From assembly GCA_035301345.1 (NCBI GenBank), contig DATGUM010000014.1:1-64000 (forward strand): 64,000 bases of DNA, in the 5' to 3' direction. The notes under the pieces are model-generated. The model ran no database searches. It saw only the letters and a program-made list of their open reading frames with translations, and was not told the DNA's origin. A program made the translations under genes and the position numbers. Source of the stretch: CALAMD01 sp035301345. GTDB taxonomy: Bacteria > Bacillota > Bacilli > Bacillales > Amphibacillaceae. Positions 41,669 to 49,786 of the stretch are shown here, piece by piece (position 1 is the stretch's first letter; each line of letters starts with the position of its first letter).

Positions 41669-43225
41669 TTAAAAGCCGCCAAATTTCTCCATATACCATT
41701 CAAAGAATTGTTCAGCTGCTTCACCTTCAATATAGTTTGAAATTTCTTCTTCAGACATCGTACCAACATCTTTCACGCTATCTGTATTAATTGTTTCTAC
41801 TTCGTTAATTCGTTTCCCTTCAACGACTGCTTGGATATTTAAAATATCTTCACCGAGACCTTCTGCTTCAACGTGGAACTTATGGTTACCACTCATTTGG
41901 TCTTTTTCAAACGTTGAATCTCCTGACCAGAATAATCCACCGTTAATAAATGGTGACGCGATTGAAAGTGAACGATCGAACGTTTTTTCACCTTTGTTAA
42001 TCGTTTCCTCTGCCGCGTAAGTAACATCACCTAAATCTAAACTTAAGACGAGTTCGTCATTAACTGTCTCCCCGTCAAATGCCAAGCTACCCGTAAAGAA
42101 AATCTCTTCATCTGTATACTCATCAACGACGTTTAATGTGTAATCAAATGTTTGTTTATCATCTTCAAGTAATTGTGTACCGACAATTGAAAACTCTGCT
42201 TTTTCATCGAAGTCATCAACAACTGCCATATGGAAGTCACGCTGAGCGATTAATCCATCGTCAATCCAAATTTCTGACGTAATACCATCGGGTACATTTA
42301 AATCATCAATATTCTCTTGTGCTTGCTCTAGCCCATCTTCAAATTCATCCATTACCATATTGATATCAGTAGCTGCCATGAAGTTAGACTTTAAATATGA
42401 TTCAATAATTTCTTTCAGACGATCATCACCTTGCATTTCTTTCGCTAATGCAGTAACAAGGTCTCTTACCTCTTCTTCAGATAAGTGCAACGCAATTTTC
42501 TCTGCACTAATATCTTGTCCTTCAACCGTTATATCTTCTGTTTCACTTTCAAATGAATCATCAGAAATTTCATCAAATAAAAACTTACTATACTTATCTT
42601 TTAAGTATTCTTGATCCTCTTCAGAAATTGGATAGTTATCAATATCAAATGCATCTTCAAAATCAAATGACATATCTTCATCGAATGTGTACGGATCGAC
42701 TTGTGATAATAACTCACCAATATTGTCGCCATCGATTAAAATAACGTCATCTAAAAACGGTAAATCAAATAATAACTGGTTAGCATCAACACCAAATTTG
42801 AAATCATCAAACGTCATACCCATAACATCTGCTGAAATATCACCGTATAATAACTTCTCCTGAATGTCTGATTGTAACAATAACGATACTTTAGAATTGT
42901 TTATGATTTCCTCTGCTTCAGAAACGCCACCGTAAGCATTCGGATCGTTATATTCTGCCGTTATGTCAATCGAACTTTCTTCAGCATTCTCTTTTGAGCC
43001 CTCTGCCCATTCAAGCTCTTCTGCATAACGCTCTTTCCATTCATCCGTTAAAAATTCAAGCGTATCCGCTTCGGCTTTGAAATACTTCGCTTTATCAGAC
43101 CCAGCAGAGCCAGCAAATGCAAAATAACCGATAATTCCTCCGATAACTATTACTGCTACAGCAATGATAATTGCTAGTTTTCCTTTTCCACCTTTTTTAG
43201 TGTCTTGCACTACTTCTTCAGACAT
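41669..43225 (-). CDS. Large acidic membrane-anchored protein of unknown function
   Basis: A 518-residue protein. The cytoplasmic N-terminus is short and basic (KKGGKGK), followed by one membrane helix (about 18-38, IIIAVAVIVIGGIIGYFAFAG). The rest is extracytoplasmic and strongly acidic (many DE clusters such as DPYTFDEDMSFDFEDAFDID). The C-terminal half has repeating beta-strand-like segments (TLNVVDEYTDEEIFFTGSL, SLAFDGETVNDELVLSLDLG) resembling lipoprotein-type beta sandwiches. I do not recognise a named domain with certainty. Start ATG with GAAGGAGG upstream. First gene of the ABC-2 operon. Confidence 0.72.
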   Translation of the reverse strand: MSEEVVQDTKKGGKGKLAIIIAVAVIVIGGIIGYFAFAGSAGSDKAKYFKAEADTLEFLTDEWKERYAEELEWAEGSKENAEESSIDITAEYNDPNAYGGVSEAEEIINNSKVSLLLQSDIQEKLLYGDISADVMGMTFDDFKFGVDANQLLFDLPFLDDVILIDGDNIGELLSQVDPYTFDEDMSFDFEDAFDIDNYPISEEDQEYLKDKYSKFLFDEISDDSFESETEDITVEGQDISAEKIALHLSEEEVRDLVTALAKEMQGDDRLKEIIESYLKSNFMAATDINMVMDEFEDGLEQAQENIDDLNVPDGITSEIWIDDGLIAQRDFHMAVVDDFDEKAEFSIVGTQLLEDDKQTFDYTLNVVDEYTDEEIFFTGSLAFDGETVNDELVLSLDLGDVTYAAEETINKGEKTFDRSLSIASPFINGGLFWSGDSTFEKDQMSGNHKFHVEAEGLGEDILNIQAVVEGKRINEVETINTDSVKDVGTMSEEEISNYIEGEAAEQFFEWYMEKFGGF

Positions 43226-43344
43226 AGTTCCTCCTTCTGCGCACTCTTCTTTAAATGATTTATAAAGATAAAGAAAATAAATTCAATATTTAGTACAAAT
43301 AAAAAAGTGCGTACAAATCTATTATTTTGAATAATTCAAAACTA

Positions 43345-43488
43345 TCACTTCAAAAAAATGTTGTCAATTAGACTTCGTAACCATTTTAAAACATCTTCAC
43401 TTGCATGATTCATGCGGATTTGAGCAATTAACCGCAAGTTGTTAACTGACTGACCATTACCGCGCTTTTTCCTTTTATTTGCTTTCAT
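43345..43488 (-). CDS. Possible small ORF in a 370-base gap
   Basis: A 47-codon frame from ATG 43488 encodes a basic N-terminus (MKANKRKKRGNGQS) and an amphipathic helix-like remainder (NHASEDVLKWLRSLIDN). An in-frame stop directly precedes the ATG and no convincing ribosome site is visible, so it may be a remnant or chance. The rest of 43226-43595 shows no further gene; the promoter of the acidic membrane protein gene should lie in its lower part. Confidence 0.22.
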   Translation of the reverse strand: MKANKRKKRGNGQSVNNLRLIAQIRMNHASEDVLKWLRSLIDNIFLK

Positions 43489-43595
43489 TTAGTTGGATTT
43501 TGTATGTTTCCCGCCTTAATGACATAATTATCGTAACAATTACTACGCGCATTCATCTATTATATAGCCCTTAAGTACGACATATAAACATCTCA

Positions 43596-44786
43596 TTATT
43601 TATTCTTATAAAGCTTATCTAATTCTTGGCGTGTTTCTTTTGATAATGAACCGCCAATATCCATTAATTCAATCATATCTTTAAATGCGCGATCAGGAAT
43701 GGCCAAATCATTTATCTCTTCCATAGAAAGCTCTAAATTAATTAAATGTTCTTCTCCGTTTTTTAATTTCGTTACGAAATCAGGCTCCGTCACGAACGGT
43801 GTAGACATGCCGACAAAATCCGAAAATGATAGTGCCTCAAGTGCTTTACCAGGTGTATTAATGCCGCCTGTCGCCATAATTGGCAAACGCCCTTTGAAAT
43901 GATCGTAGACGACATCATTCATTCGCTCACCTTTAAATTTCCCTTGACGAATCGTCTGCAAATAAACGCTACGCCCCCAGCTTGCTGTCGCTAAATATTG
44001 AATATCAGCGACTTCTAATTTCGCTTCCATTGATTGTAAAAATTCTTCAACTGTATAACCGATGTCATTGCCTCGTGTTTCTTCCGGTGTCCCTCGATAA
44101 CCTAAAATAAATCCTTCGGGCGCCTCCTCATCAATAACTTTCTGAACAGCCGCTAACACTTCTAATCCGAGACGCATGCGATTTTCTAAATGACCAATCC
44201 CATACTCATCATCACGATGATTAGAAAACGTAGAAAAAAACGTTTGAATAAGTAACCGCTGAGCACTCGACACCTCTACCCCATCAAAGCCAGCAGCAAT
44301 CGCTCGACGAGTTGCATCAGCATAAGCGAGCACAACGTGATCAATATGTCTTTTCGTCATCGGAATAACCGTATGTTTCACTGGTGTATTTAAATGCATT
44401 TCACTCGGCCCATATACAGCGCCAAAGTCTCTTAGCGCAATCTTTGAAAAACGCCCGGCATGAGTCAGTTGCACAATTGCCTTTCCACCACCAGCTTTCA
44501 TCGCACGTGCTACTCGTTTAAGTCCTTCAATTGAACGGTCTTTATCAATACTAAAGCCATATTCAAACAACTGTCCAAACTTATCAACGTAAGCAGCTCC
44601 TGTTATTTGTAAAGGCGCTGCATGAGAACGTCTCTTTGCATAAGCAACGTCATCATCAGTTACATAACCTTCTCTCGTTGAAGAATTCGTAATCATTGGT
44701 GATAAAACAAAGCGATTTTCGAGCGTCGTTCCATTCGGAAAAATTAAATCTTCAAATAATGATTCATACTTTTTCGTCGTTCCCAT
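43596..44786 (-). CDS. OYE-like NADH-dependent flavin oxidoreductase
   Basis: A 396-residue FMN TIM-barrel of the old yellow enzyme family, with ENRFVLSPMITNSST near the N-terminus, IVQLTHAGR (about 104-112) and FSNHRDDEYG. The substrate-binding His-X-X-His of active OYEs, normally in IEIHAAHGYL, reads VEVSSAQRLL here (S173, Q176). Members beside sirtuin/macrodomain operons in other Firmicutes are, as I recall, similar. It is transcribed away from the SirTM operon from a shared intergenic region, so co-regulation is plausible. Length is normal, about 44 kDa. Confidence 0.85.
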   Translation of the reverse strand: MGTTKKYESLFEDLIFPNGTTLENRFVLSPMITNSSTREGYVTDDDVAYAKRRSHAAPLQITGAAYVDKFGQLFEYGFSIDKDRSIEGLKRVARAMKAGGGKAIVQLTHAGRFSKIALRDFGAVYGPSEMHLNTPVKHTVIPMTKRHIDHVVLAYADATRRAIAAGFDGVEVSSAQRLLIQTFFSTFSNHRDDEYGIGHLENRMRLGLEVLAAVQKVIDEEAPEGFILGYRGTPEETRGNDIGYTVEEFLQSMEAKLEVADIQYLATASWGRSVYLQTIRQGKFKGERMNDVVYDHFKGRLPIMATGGINTPGKALEALSFSDFVGMSTPFVTEPDFVTKLKNGEEHLINLELSMEEINDLAIPDRAFKDMIELMDIGGSLSKETRQELDKLYKNK

Positions 44787-44883
44787 TTAAATGTTACCCC
44801 TATTCTTAGTTTATTTATCTTCATAACAATTATTTCATCTATATATACGATTAAAGTTACTATCTGTTTATTTGAAAGTCAAT

Positions 44884-44911
44884 TTGATATAAAACTGAAT
44901 ATTGATATAAT
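44884..44911 (+). promoter_or_regulatory. Promoter of the SirTM operon
   Basis: TTGATA (44884-44889), a 16-base spacer and TATAAT (44906-44911) lie 51 bases before the gcvH-like start in the divergent intergenic region. Confidence 0.75.
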
Positions 44912-44962
44912 AAATTTGGCTATTAATAATAAGGTCACTAAATCACGAAAGAGGGAGATTAA

Positions 44963-45295
44963 ATGAAGAAACGTGGTAATTTTTTATTCATTGAAAAGCA
45001 CGATGATATTTATACAGTAAGCATAACACCAGAGCTACAAGATGACGTAGGTACTGTCGGTTTCGTTGAATTTTCTTTAGAGGATGAATTAGAAGTAGAT
45101 AGTCCCATTTTAAACTTAGAAGCTTCTAAAACAGTTTTAGAAATCTCATCACCTCTCGCAGGTAAAATTATCGAAAGAAACGGTGAACTTGTGAATGAAC
45201 CGACATTATTAAACGGTGCAACAGTTGATGAAAACTGGATCGTTAAGTTAACAGACGTTGATGAAGCAGCTTTCAAAGCTCTCGAAGACGCTTAA
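44963..45295 (+). CDS. GcvH-like lipoyl carrier protein (GcvH-L)
   Basis: A 110-residue single-domain lipoyl protein related to glycine-cleavage H protein. The predicted lipoylated lysine is K56 in LNLEASKTVLEI, at the tip of the usual hairpin. TPELQDDVGTVGFVEF precedes it and SPLAGKIIERNGELVNEPTLLN follows. No glycine-cleavage T or P genes are nearby. The following macrodomain, sirtuin and lipoate ligase identify it as the carrier that SirTM modifies in the described staphylococcal and streptococcal systems. ATG with GAGGGAG upstream. Confidence 0.9.
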   Translation: MKKRGNFLFIEKHDDIYTVSITPELQDDVGTVGFVEFSLEDELEVDSPILNLEASKTVLEISSPLAGKIIERNGELVNEPTLLNGATVDENWIVKLTDVDEAAFKALEDA

Positions 45296-45321
45296 ACGAG
45301 AGAAAAAGTAATTAAACATAC

Positions 45322-45398
45322 GAAGAACACGAATGATGAATAGACAGTAATTACTTCAGATTTGCATCAGACTTGAGATATCTATCGTTCGTGTTCTT
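45322..45398 (+). terminator. Long-loop hairpin inside the SirTM operon
   Basis: GAAGAACACGAATGAT (45322-45337) pairs with ATCGTTCGTGTTCTT (45384-45398), with one mismatch, across a 46-base loop. A T-rich tail follows. It lies between the carrier gene and the macrodomain gene and may act as a partial terminator or processing site. The stem is the same as the terminator at 31825-31858. Confidence 0.55.
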
Positions 45399-45460
45399 AT
45401 TTAGTAATCTTTCGTTTCTCAGGTCCTCTTCTAACTTTTATGAGCAAAGGAGTTTCCTAG

Positions 45461-46234
45461 ATGAATGAAGAAGAACATCTCCATTTTTTAATTGATTATT
45501 TACAAAAGGAAGCAAATGATTTTTTTCCTTATGAGACACTTAGTTTCTCAGAAAAATTCGAGCTGTTTCGTGGCCTTTGTAACGTAAGGGAGCCAATAGA
45601 AGTTAGCGACAATTTTCTACTCAGTCAAGATAAACTGTTAACACATATAAAAGATAACCGCTCGCTAACGACGATTGACCAATTAGACGAATTATCTAGC
45701 GGACAATACGTATGGCAAGGTGATATAACGACGCTAAAAGTTGATGCTATCGTCAACGCGGCTAACAGTAAATTACTCGGTTGCTTACAAAGAAATCACA
45801 ACTGTATTGATAATATTATCCATACATACGCAGGTGTACAATTAAGGCTCGCTTGTCATCAAATCATTCAAAATCAAGGAAGAAAAGAACCTGTCGGAAA
45901 AGCGAAAATAACGAAAGCATATCATTTACCATCAACGTATGTTATCCATACCGTCGGCCCATACATTGATAAAAAAGGTGTAACACCTCTGAAAGAAAGT
46001 TTACTCGCCTCTTCTTATCGTTCTTCTCTCGAATTAGCGGATAATTATAACTTATCTTCTATTGCATTTTGTTGTATTTCTACAGGCGTATTCAATTTCC
46101 CTCAAGAAAAAGCGGCACAAATTGCTATTGATACAATCAATAAATACAAACGAGAAACTCAATCAAACATTAAAATTATTTATAACGTATTTACAGATAA
46201 AGATTTACATATTTATAAAGCACTTTTAGATTAA
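45461..46234 (+). CDS. Zinc macrodomain protein-ADP-ribose hydrolase
   Basis: A 257-residue protein that should remove ADP-ribose placed by the neighbouring sirtuin. An N-terminal helical extension (1-80) precedes the macrodomain, which starts QGDITTLKVDAIVNAANSKLLG. The zinc-type active-site insert GCLQRNHNCIDNIIH supplies C108, H113 and C115 as likely metal ligands. This distinguishes the SirTM-linked class from ordinary macrodomains. Later motifs are VIHTVGPY and CISTGVFNFP near 205. AAAGGAG precedes the ATG. Confidence 0.93.
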   Translation: MNEEEHLHFLIDYLQKEANDFFPYETLSFSEKFELFRGLCNVREPIEVSDNFLLSQDKLLTHIKDNRSLTTIDQLDELSSGQYVWQGDITTLKVDAIVNAANSKLLGCLQRNHNCIDNIIHTYAGVQLRLACHQIIQNQGRKEPVGKAKITKAYHLPSTYVIHTVGPYIDKKGVTPLKESLLASSYRSSLELADNYNLSSIAFCCISTGVFNFPQEKAAQIAIDTINKYKRETQSNIKIIYNVFTDKDLHIYKALLD

Positions 46235-46253
46235 TAAGAAAAGGTGATTAACA

Positions 46254-47141
46254 ATGGATGTAAAACAAAAGAACTGGCACACATTAACAAAATCAGGTGA
46301 ACAATCAGAGCACGACACCATCGATGGACTAATAGAAGAAGCAGATGCTGTCGTCATCGGTGTAGGCGCAGGTATGTCTGAAGCTGATGGCTTTACTTAT
46401 ATCGGAAAACGATTCACAGATGCGTTCCCAGAATTTATTGAAAAGTATCAATTGCTCGATATGTTACAAGCGAGTTTATTTGATTTTGAAAACATGCGCG
46501 AATATTGGGCGTTTCAAAGTCGATTCGTTTTAATGAACTACTTCGATCAACCAGTTGGTGATTCATACGTCCGTCTTAACGAACGATTAAAAGATAAAGC
46601 ATTCCACGTCATTACGACAAATGCAGACAACGGTTTTCACGCAGCTGGCTTTGATATGAAAAAAGTTTTCCATATTCAAGGGGAATATGGCCTCCAGCAA
46701 TGTATTAATCATTGCCACCAAAAAACTTATAAAGATGAAGCTCTTATGAGGAAAATGGTAGAAGAACAATCAGATATGCTCGTCCCTGAATCACTCGTTC
46801 CCTATTGCCCTGAATGTGGTGCACCACTTGAAGTGAATAAAAGAACGGTTGAAAAAGGCATGGTCGAAGATGATTATTTCCATCAACAAAAAGAGCGTTA
46901 CGAACAATTTTTACAAGCACACGAAGGAGAAAAAATCCTTTTCCTAGAAATTGGGGTTGGCAACACGACACCACAGTTTATTAAACATCCGTTCCAACAA
47001 ATGACAGAAGAAAATAAGCATGCTCTTTACGTAACGATGAACGAAAGAGAATACTTTATTCCGCGCACCATTCGTGAGCGAAGTGTCCATATTGACGAAC
47101 ATATCGCAGACGTTTTTCAAGCAATCGCAAATAAATCATAA
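46254..47141 (+). CDS. Class M sirtuin (SirTM), protein ADP-ribosyltransferase
   Basis: A 295-residue Rossmann-fold sirtuin. The NAD loop is VVIGVGAGMSEADGFTY (about 33-49). In normal deacetylases the next motifs are TQN-D and a catalytic His-Gly; here they are TTNADNGFH (N123, D125) and FHIQGEYG, with Gln142 in place of the catalytic His. A zinc ribbon is formed by C150, C154, C185 and C188. The missing His and these motifs fit SirTM, which ADP-ribosylates lipoylated GcvH-L. Ribosome site AAAAGGTG; 19 bases after the macrodomain gene. Confidence 0.93.
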   Translation: MDVKQKNWHTLTKSGEQSEHDTIDGLIEEADAVVIGVGAGMSEADGFTYIGKRFTDAFPEFIEKYQLLDMLQASLFDFENMREYWAFQSRFVLMNYFDQPVGDSYVRLNERLKDKAFHVITTNADNGFHAAGFDMKKVFHIQGEYGLQQCINHCHQKTYKDEALMRKMVEEQSDMLVPESLVPYCPECGAPLEVNKRTVEKGMVEDDYFHQQKERYEQFLQAHEGEKILFLEIGVGNTTPQFIKHPFQQMTEENKHALYVTMNEREYFIPRTIRERSVHIDEHIADVFQAIANKS

Positions 47142-47158
47142 TTAGGAAGTGACAATAT

Positions 47159-48223
47159 ATGTATTTAATTATGCCAGAACGAAATGGCGAGTGGCAATAT
47201 GATCCAGGAACGTGCATGGCCATTCAAGTATACGTGAAAGATCATTTGCTCAAAGATGAAAAAGTTCTCTTCCCGTATATGATGTCACCTACTATTCAAA
47301 TTGGAAAATTTCAAAATGCTTATGAGGAAGCAAACCTCGGCTACATGAAAGAACATCATATAAAAATGTTGCGCCGTGACACAGGTGGCGGAGCTATTTA
47401 CTTAGATGACCAAAATATGAGCTTTTGTTTTCTTTTTCCAGGAGATAACGACATTTTCGGTAACTATAAAAAATTGTATGAACCAGCTGTCCATGCGTTA
47501 GAAAAGCTCGGCGTTAAAAATATAGAACAAGCAGGACGTAATGATTTAACGATTGACGGAAAAAAAGTGTCTGGTGCTGCAATGACGCTAGAAAACGGAC
47601 GTATATATGCTGGGTTCTCTTTATTACTTGATCCTAACTTTGAAGCAATTGTCGCATCACTTAACCCGAACGAAAAGAAAATTAAATCACACGGCATTCA
47701 GTCTATTCGTAGCCGTGTCGATTCGATTCGTCCACATTTAGCAGAAGAATATCAACAGATGGACGTATGGGAATTTACTGATTATATGATTTGTGCGTTT
47801 TTACAAATCGATTCAATAAAAGATGCGAAACAATACGTACTAACAGACGAAGACTGGGAACATATTGATCAACTCGTTGCAGAAAAATATAATAATTGGG
47901 ATTGGACATTTGGCCGCTTCCAGCAGTTTGAATACGAATTGACTGAGCGATTTTCTTTCGGCACGATAACAATCGGTATGACAATTACATATGGTAAAAT
48001 TTCTAATATCCAAATTACTGGCGACTTCTTCGGTAAGAAAGATATAAAAGATATTGAACATGCGCTATTAAACGTTCGTCTAAAAGAAGATGAATTAATT
48101 GAAGCGGTTCAACCGTTCGAACTAATCGATTACTTTGGCGGTTTAACTGCTGAATCATTCGCTCAGTTCTTATTAGATACAAGACAAACAGAACAAACGA
48201 CTACAGGAAAGAAAGAAGGATGA
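47159..48223 (+). CDS. Lipoate-protein ligase (LplA2-like)
   Basis: A 354-residue ATP-dependent lipoate ligase. The lipoyl-AMP binding signature RRDTGGGAIYLD is at 72-83 and the catalytic lysine lies in DGKKVSGAAM (K135/K136). An N-terminal ligase domain and a C-terminal accessory domain (about 250-340) give the full two-domain length. In this context it should attach lipoate to K56 of the GcvH-like carrier before ADP-ribosylation. Its TGA stop overlaps the next start as ATGA. Confidence 0.92.
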   Translation: MYLIMPERNGEWQYDPGTCMAIQVYVKDHLLKDEKVLFPYMMSPTIQIGKFQNAYEEANLGYMKEHHIKMLRRDTGGGAIYLDDQNMSFCFLFPGDNDIFGNYKKLYEPAVHALEKLGVKNIEQAGRNDLTIDGKKVSGAAMTLENGRIYAGFSLLLDPNFEAIVASLNPNEKKIKSHGIQSIRSRVDSIRPHLAEEYQQMDVWEFTDYMICAFLQIDSIKDAKQYVLTDEDWEHIDQLVAEKYNNWDWTFGRFQQFEYELTERFSFGTITIGMTITYGKISNIQITGDFFGKKDIKDIEHALLNVRLKEDELIEAVQPFELIDYFGGLTAESFAQFLLDTRQTEQTTTGKKEG

Positions 48224-49236
48224 CCTTGATACATACAGCTGTGCTTGATTATGCTCAAATCGATGAAGGCCGCAATGCACAAGAAGCATTACAAGAAACG
48301 ATTGAATTAGCAAAGCTTGCTGAGTCGCTTAATTTCAAACGATTTTGGGTAGCTGAACACCACGACGTTCCTGCCTTTGCTAATAGTTCACCCGAACTGC
48401 TTATGATGCGAATTGCTGACGAGACGTCCACGATTCGTGTCGGTTCAGGCGGCGTCATGATTCCCCATTATAGCCCATATAAAGTCGCAGAAAACATTCG
48501 TTTACTTGAAGCATTTCACCCCAATCGAATCGACTTAGGCATCGGGAATAATAGTGGCACGCCAATTGTTAATGAGGCACTTAATGAAACGAAAACGAGA
48601 AAGTTATCGTATAAACAGAGTATTGATGACTTAATCTATTATTTGTCAAATGAACGACGTGAATCACATCGTTTTCAGCAAATGATTATTCAACCAGAAA
48701 TAACGACGACGCCTGAAATGTTTCTCTTATCAACGGGCGAACGAAGTGCACAAATAAGTGCGCGCGCAGGCTTAGGTTATTCTTTCGGCTTATTCCCATT
48801 TGTCGGCAAGAGTGCCATGGTAAAAGGGCCTGACGCAGCACGTACATATCGCGCGGCATTTAAACCTTCTAAACTCATGCAAAAACCAGTCGTTTCTATC
48901 GCCCCTTTTATTGCGATTGCTGACACCGATGAACAAGCTGAACAATACGCTCAATCACTCGATTTGTGGTTACTCGGAAAAGATGCGTTCGGAGCATTTA
49001 ATGCTTTTCCGTCCTACGAAACGGCGAAAAACTATCCGTACTCTGCTGCTGACCGTGAAAAAATAAAAGAAAACAGACAATTTTTTATCGTAGGCAGTAA
49101 AGAACGAGCGAAACGACAAGTTGATGATCTTGTTGAACAATTTCAAGCAGATGAAGTTATTTTCATCCCACTCGTCCCTACATTTGCAGCTCGTAAACGT
49201 TCATATGAACTCATCGCACAATTGTATAATAAATAA
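48220..49236 (+). CDS. Luciferase-like flavin monooxygenase (LLM class)
   Basis: A 338-residue FMN-dependent TIM-barrel oxidoreductase of the bacterial luciferase-like family. Characteristic segments are FWVAEHHDVPAFANSSPELLMMRIA (about 42-66), IRVGSGGVMIPHYSPYKVAENIRLLEAFHP and RIDLGIGNN. It overlaps the ligase gene by four bases and is therefore co-translated with it. LLM proteins accompany SirTM operons elsewhere; the reaction is unknown, possibly oxidation linked to the lipoyl carrier, which is inference. A terminator follows. Confidence 0.9.
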   Translation: MTLIHTAVLDYAQIDEGRNAQEALQETIELAKLAESLNFKRFWVAEHHDVPAFANSSPELLMMRIADETSTIRVGSGGVMIPHYSPYKVAENIRLLEAFHPNRIDLGIGNNSGTPIVNEALNETKTRKLSYKQSIDDLIYYLSNERRESHRFQQMIIQPEITTTPEMFLLSTGERSAQISARAGLGYSFGLFPFVGKSAMVKGPDAARTYRAAFKPSKLMQKPVVSIAPFIAIADTDEQAEQYAQSLDLWLLGKDAFGAFNAFPSYETAKNYPYSAADREKIKENRQFFIVGSKERAKRQVDDLVEQFQADEVIFIPLVPTFAARKRSYELIAQLYNK

Positions 49237-49270
49237 ACTTTTATTTAATGATATGACTTCTTTCTCTTTT

Positions 49271-49312
49271 GCCCTTCTCTTCCTGCTAATAAAGGATGGA
49301 AGGGCACTTTTA
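49271..49312 (+). terminator. Terminator of the SirTM operon
   Basis: GCCCTTC/GAAGGGC stem with a partly paired loop, followed by ACTTTTACTTT. Confidence 0.7.
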
Positions 49313-49382
49313 CTTTCTTATCCGTCATTCACATCATCCATATATAGATCATATAGTACCTTGCATAGAATAATAGTAAATG

Positions 49383-49421
49383 TTACCATACTGTCTGTAC
49401 TATTTATATTATAGTACTATA
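49383..49421 (+). promoter_or_regulatory. padR promoter and candidate autoregulatory operator
   Basis: TTACCA (49383-49388) and TATTAT (49407-49412) are 18 bases apart. A perfect 12-bp palindrome TATAGTACTATA (49410-49421) covers the end of the -10 and the start site, and related ATAGTAC half-sites lie upstream near 49351. This fits PadR autorepression. Confidence 0.55.
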
Positions 49422-49462
49422 CATTGAATAGTAGTCATTTTGATGAAGGTAGTGATGTAAAA

Positions 49463-49786
49463 GTGAACGTACAATTTAAAAAAGGTGTCTTAGAGCTCTG
49501 TGTCTTAGTATTGCTTGATAAACAAGACCACTACGGATATGAACTCGTTAAAAAAATATCTGATCAAATAGCTATTTCAGAAGGCTCTGTTTATCCACTA
49601 TTAAGACGGTTAACGAAAGACGGCTACTTTACGACGTACTTAAGAGAGTCTACAGAAGGTCCGCCACGCAAGTATTATCAGTTAACAGATGTCGGAAGAA
49701 CATATATGCATGATCTTCTCCAAGAGTGGCAAGATTTTTCAAAAGCAGTCAATCAATTAATAAAAGAAGGTGTAGCTGATGACTAA
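49463..49786 (+). CDS. PadR-family transcriptional regulator
   Basis: A 107-residue winged-helix repressor. It starts VNVQFKKGVLELCVLVLLDKQDHYGYELVKKI with the recognition helix EGSVYPLLRRLTKDGY (about 40-55) and the wing GPPRKYYQLTDVGR. A TTG-initiated frame opens at 49424, but GTG 49463 gives the conserved N-terminus; GAAGGT is 12-13 bases upstream, rather long. It overlaps the next gene by eight bases. PadR proteins of this small class usually repress their own operon in response to envelope stress. Confidence 0.88.
   Translation: MNVQFKKGVLELCVLVLLDKQDHYGYELVKKISDQIAISEGSVYPLLRRLTKDGYFTTYLRESTEGPPRKYYQLTDVGRTYMHDLLQEWQDFSKAVNQLIKEGVADD

Noticed and set aside
44963..45295. Glycine cleavage system H protein
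   Set aside because: No gcvT or gcvP nearby, shorter sequence, and it is linked to SirTM, macrodomain and lipoate ligase genes.
46254..47141. Calling the sirtuin a CobB-type deacetylase
   Set aside because: The catalytic His is Gln142 and the neighbours are those of the SirTM ADP-ribosylation system.
49121..49414. 97-codon plus-strand frame after the LLM gene
   Set aside because: It overlaps the end of the LLM gene in another frame and then runs through the terminator and padR promoter.
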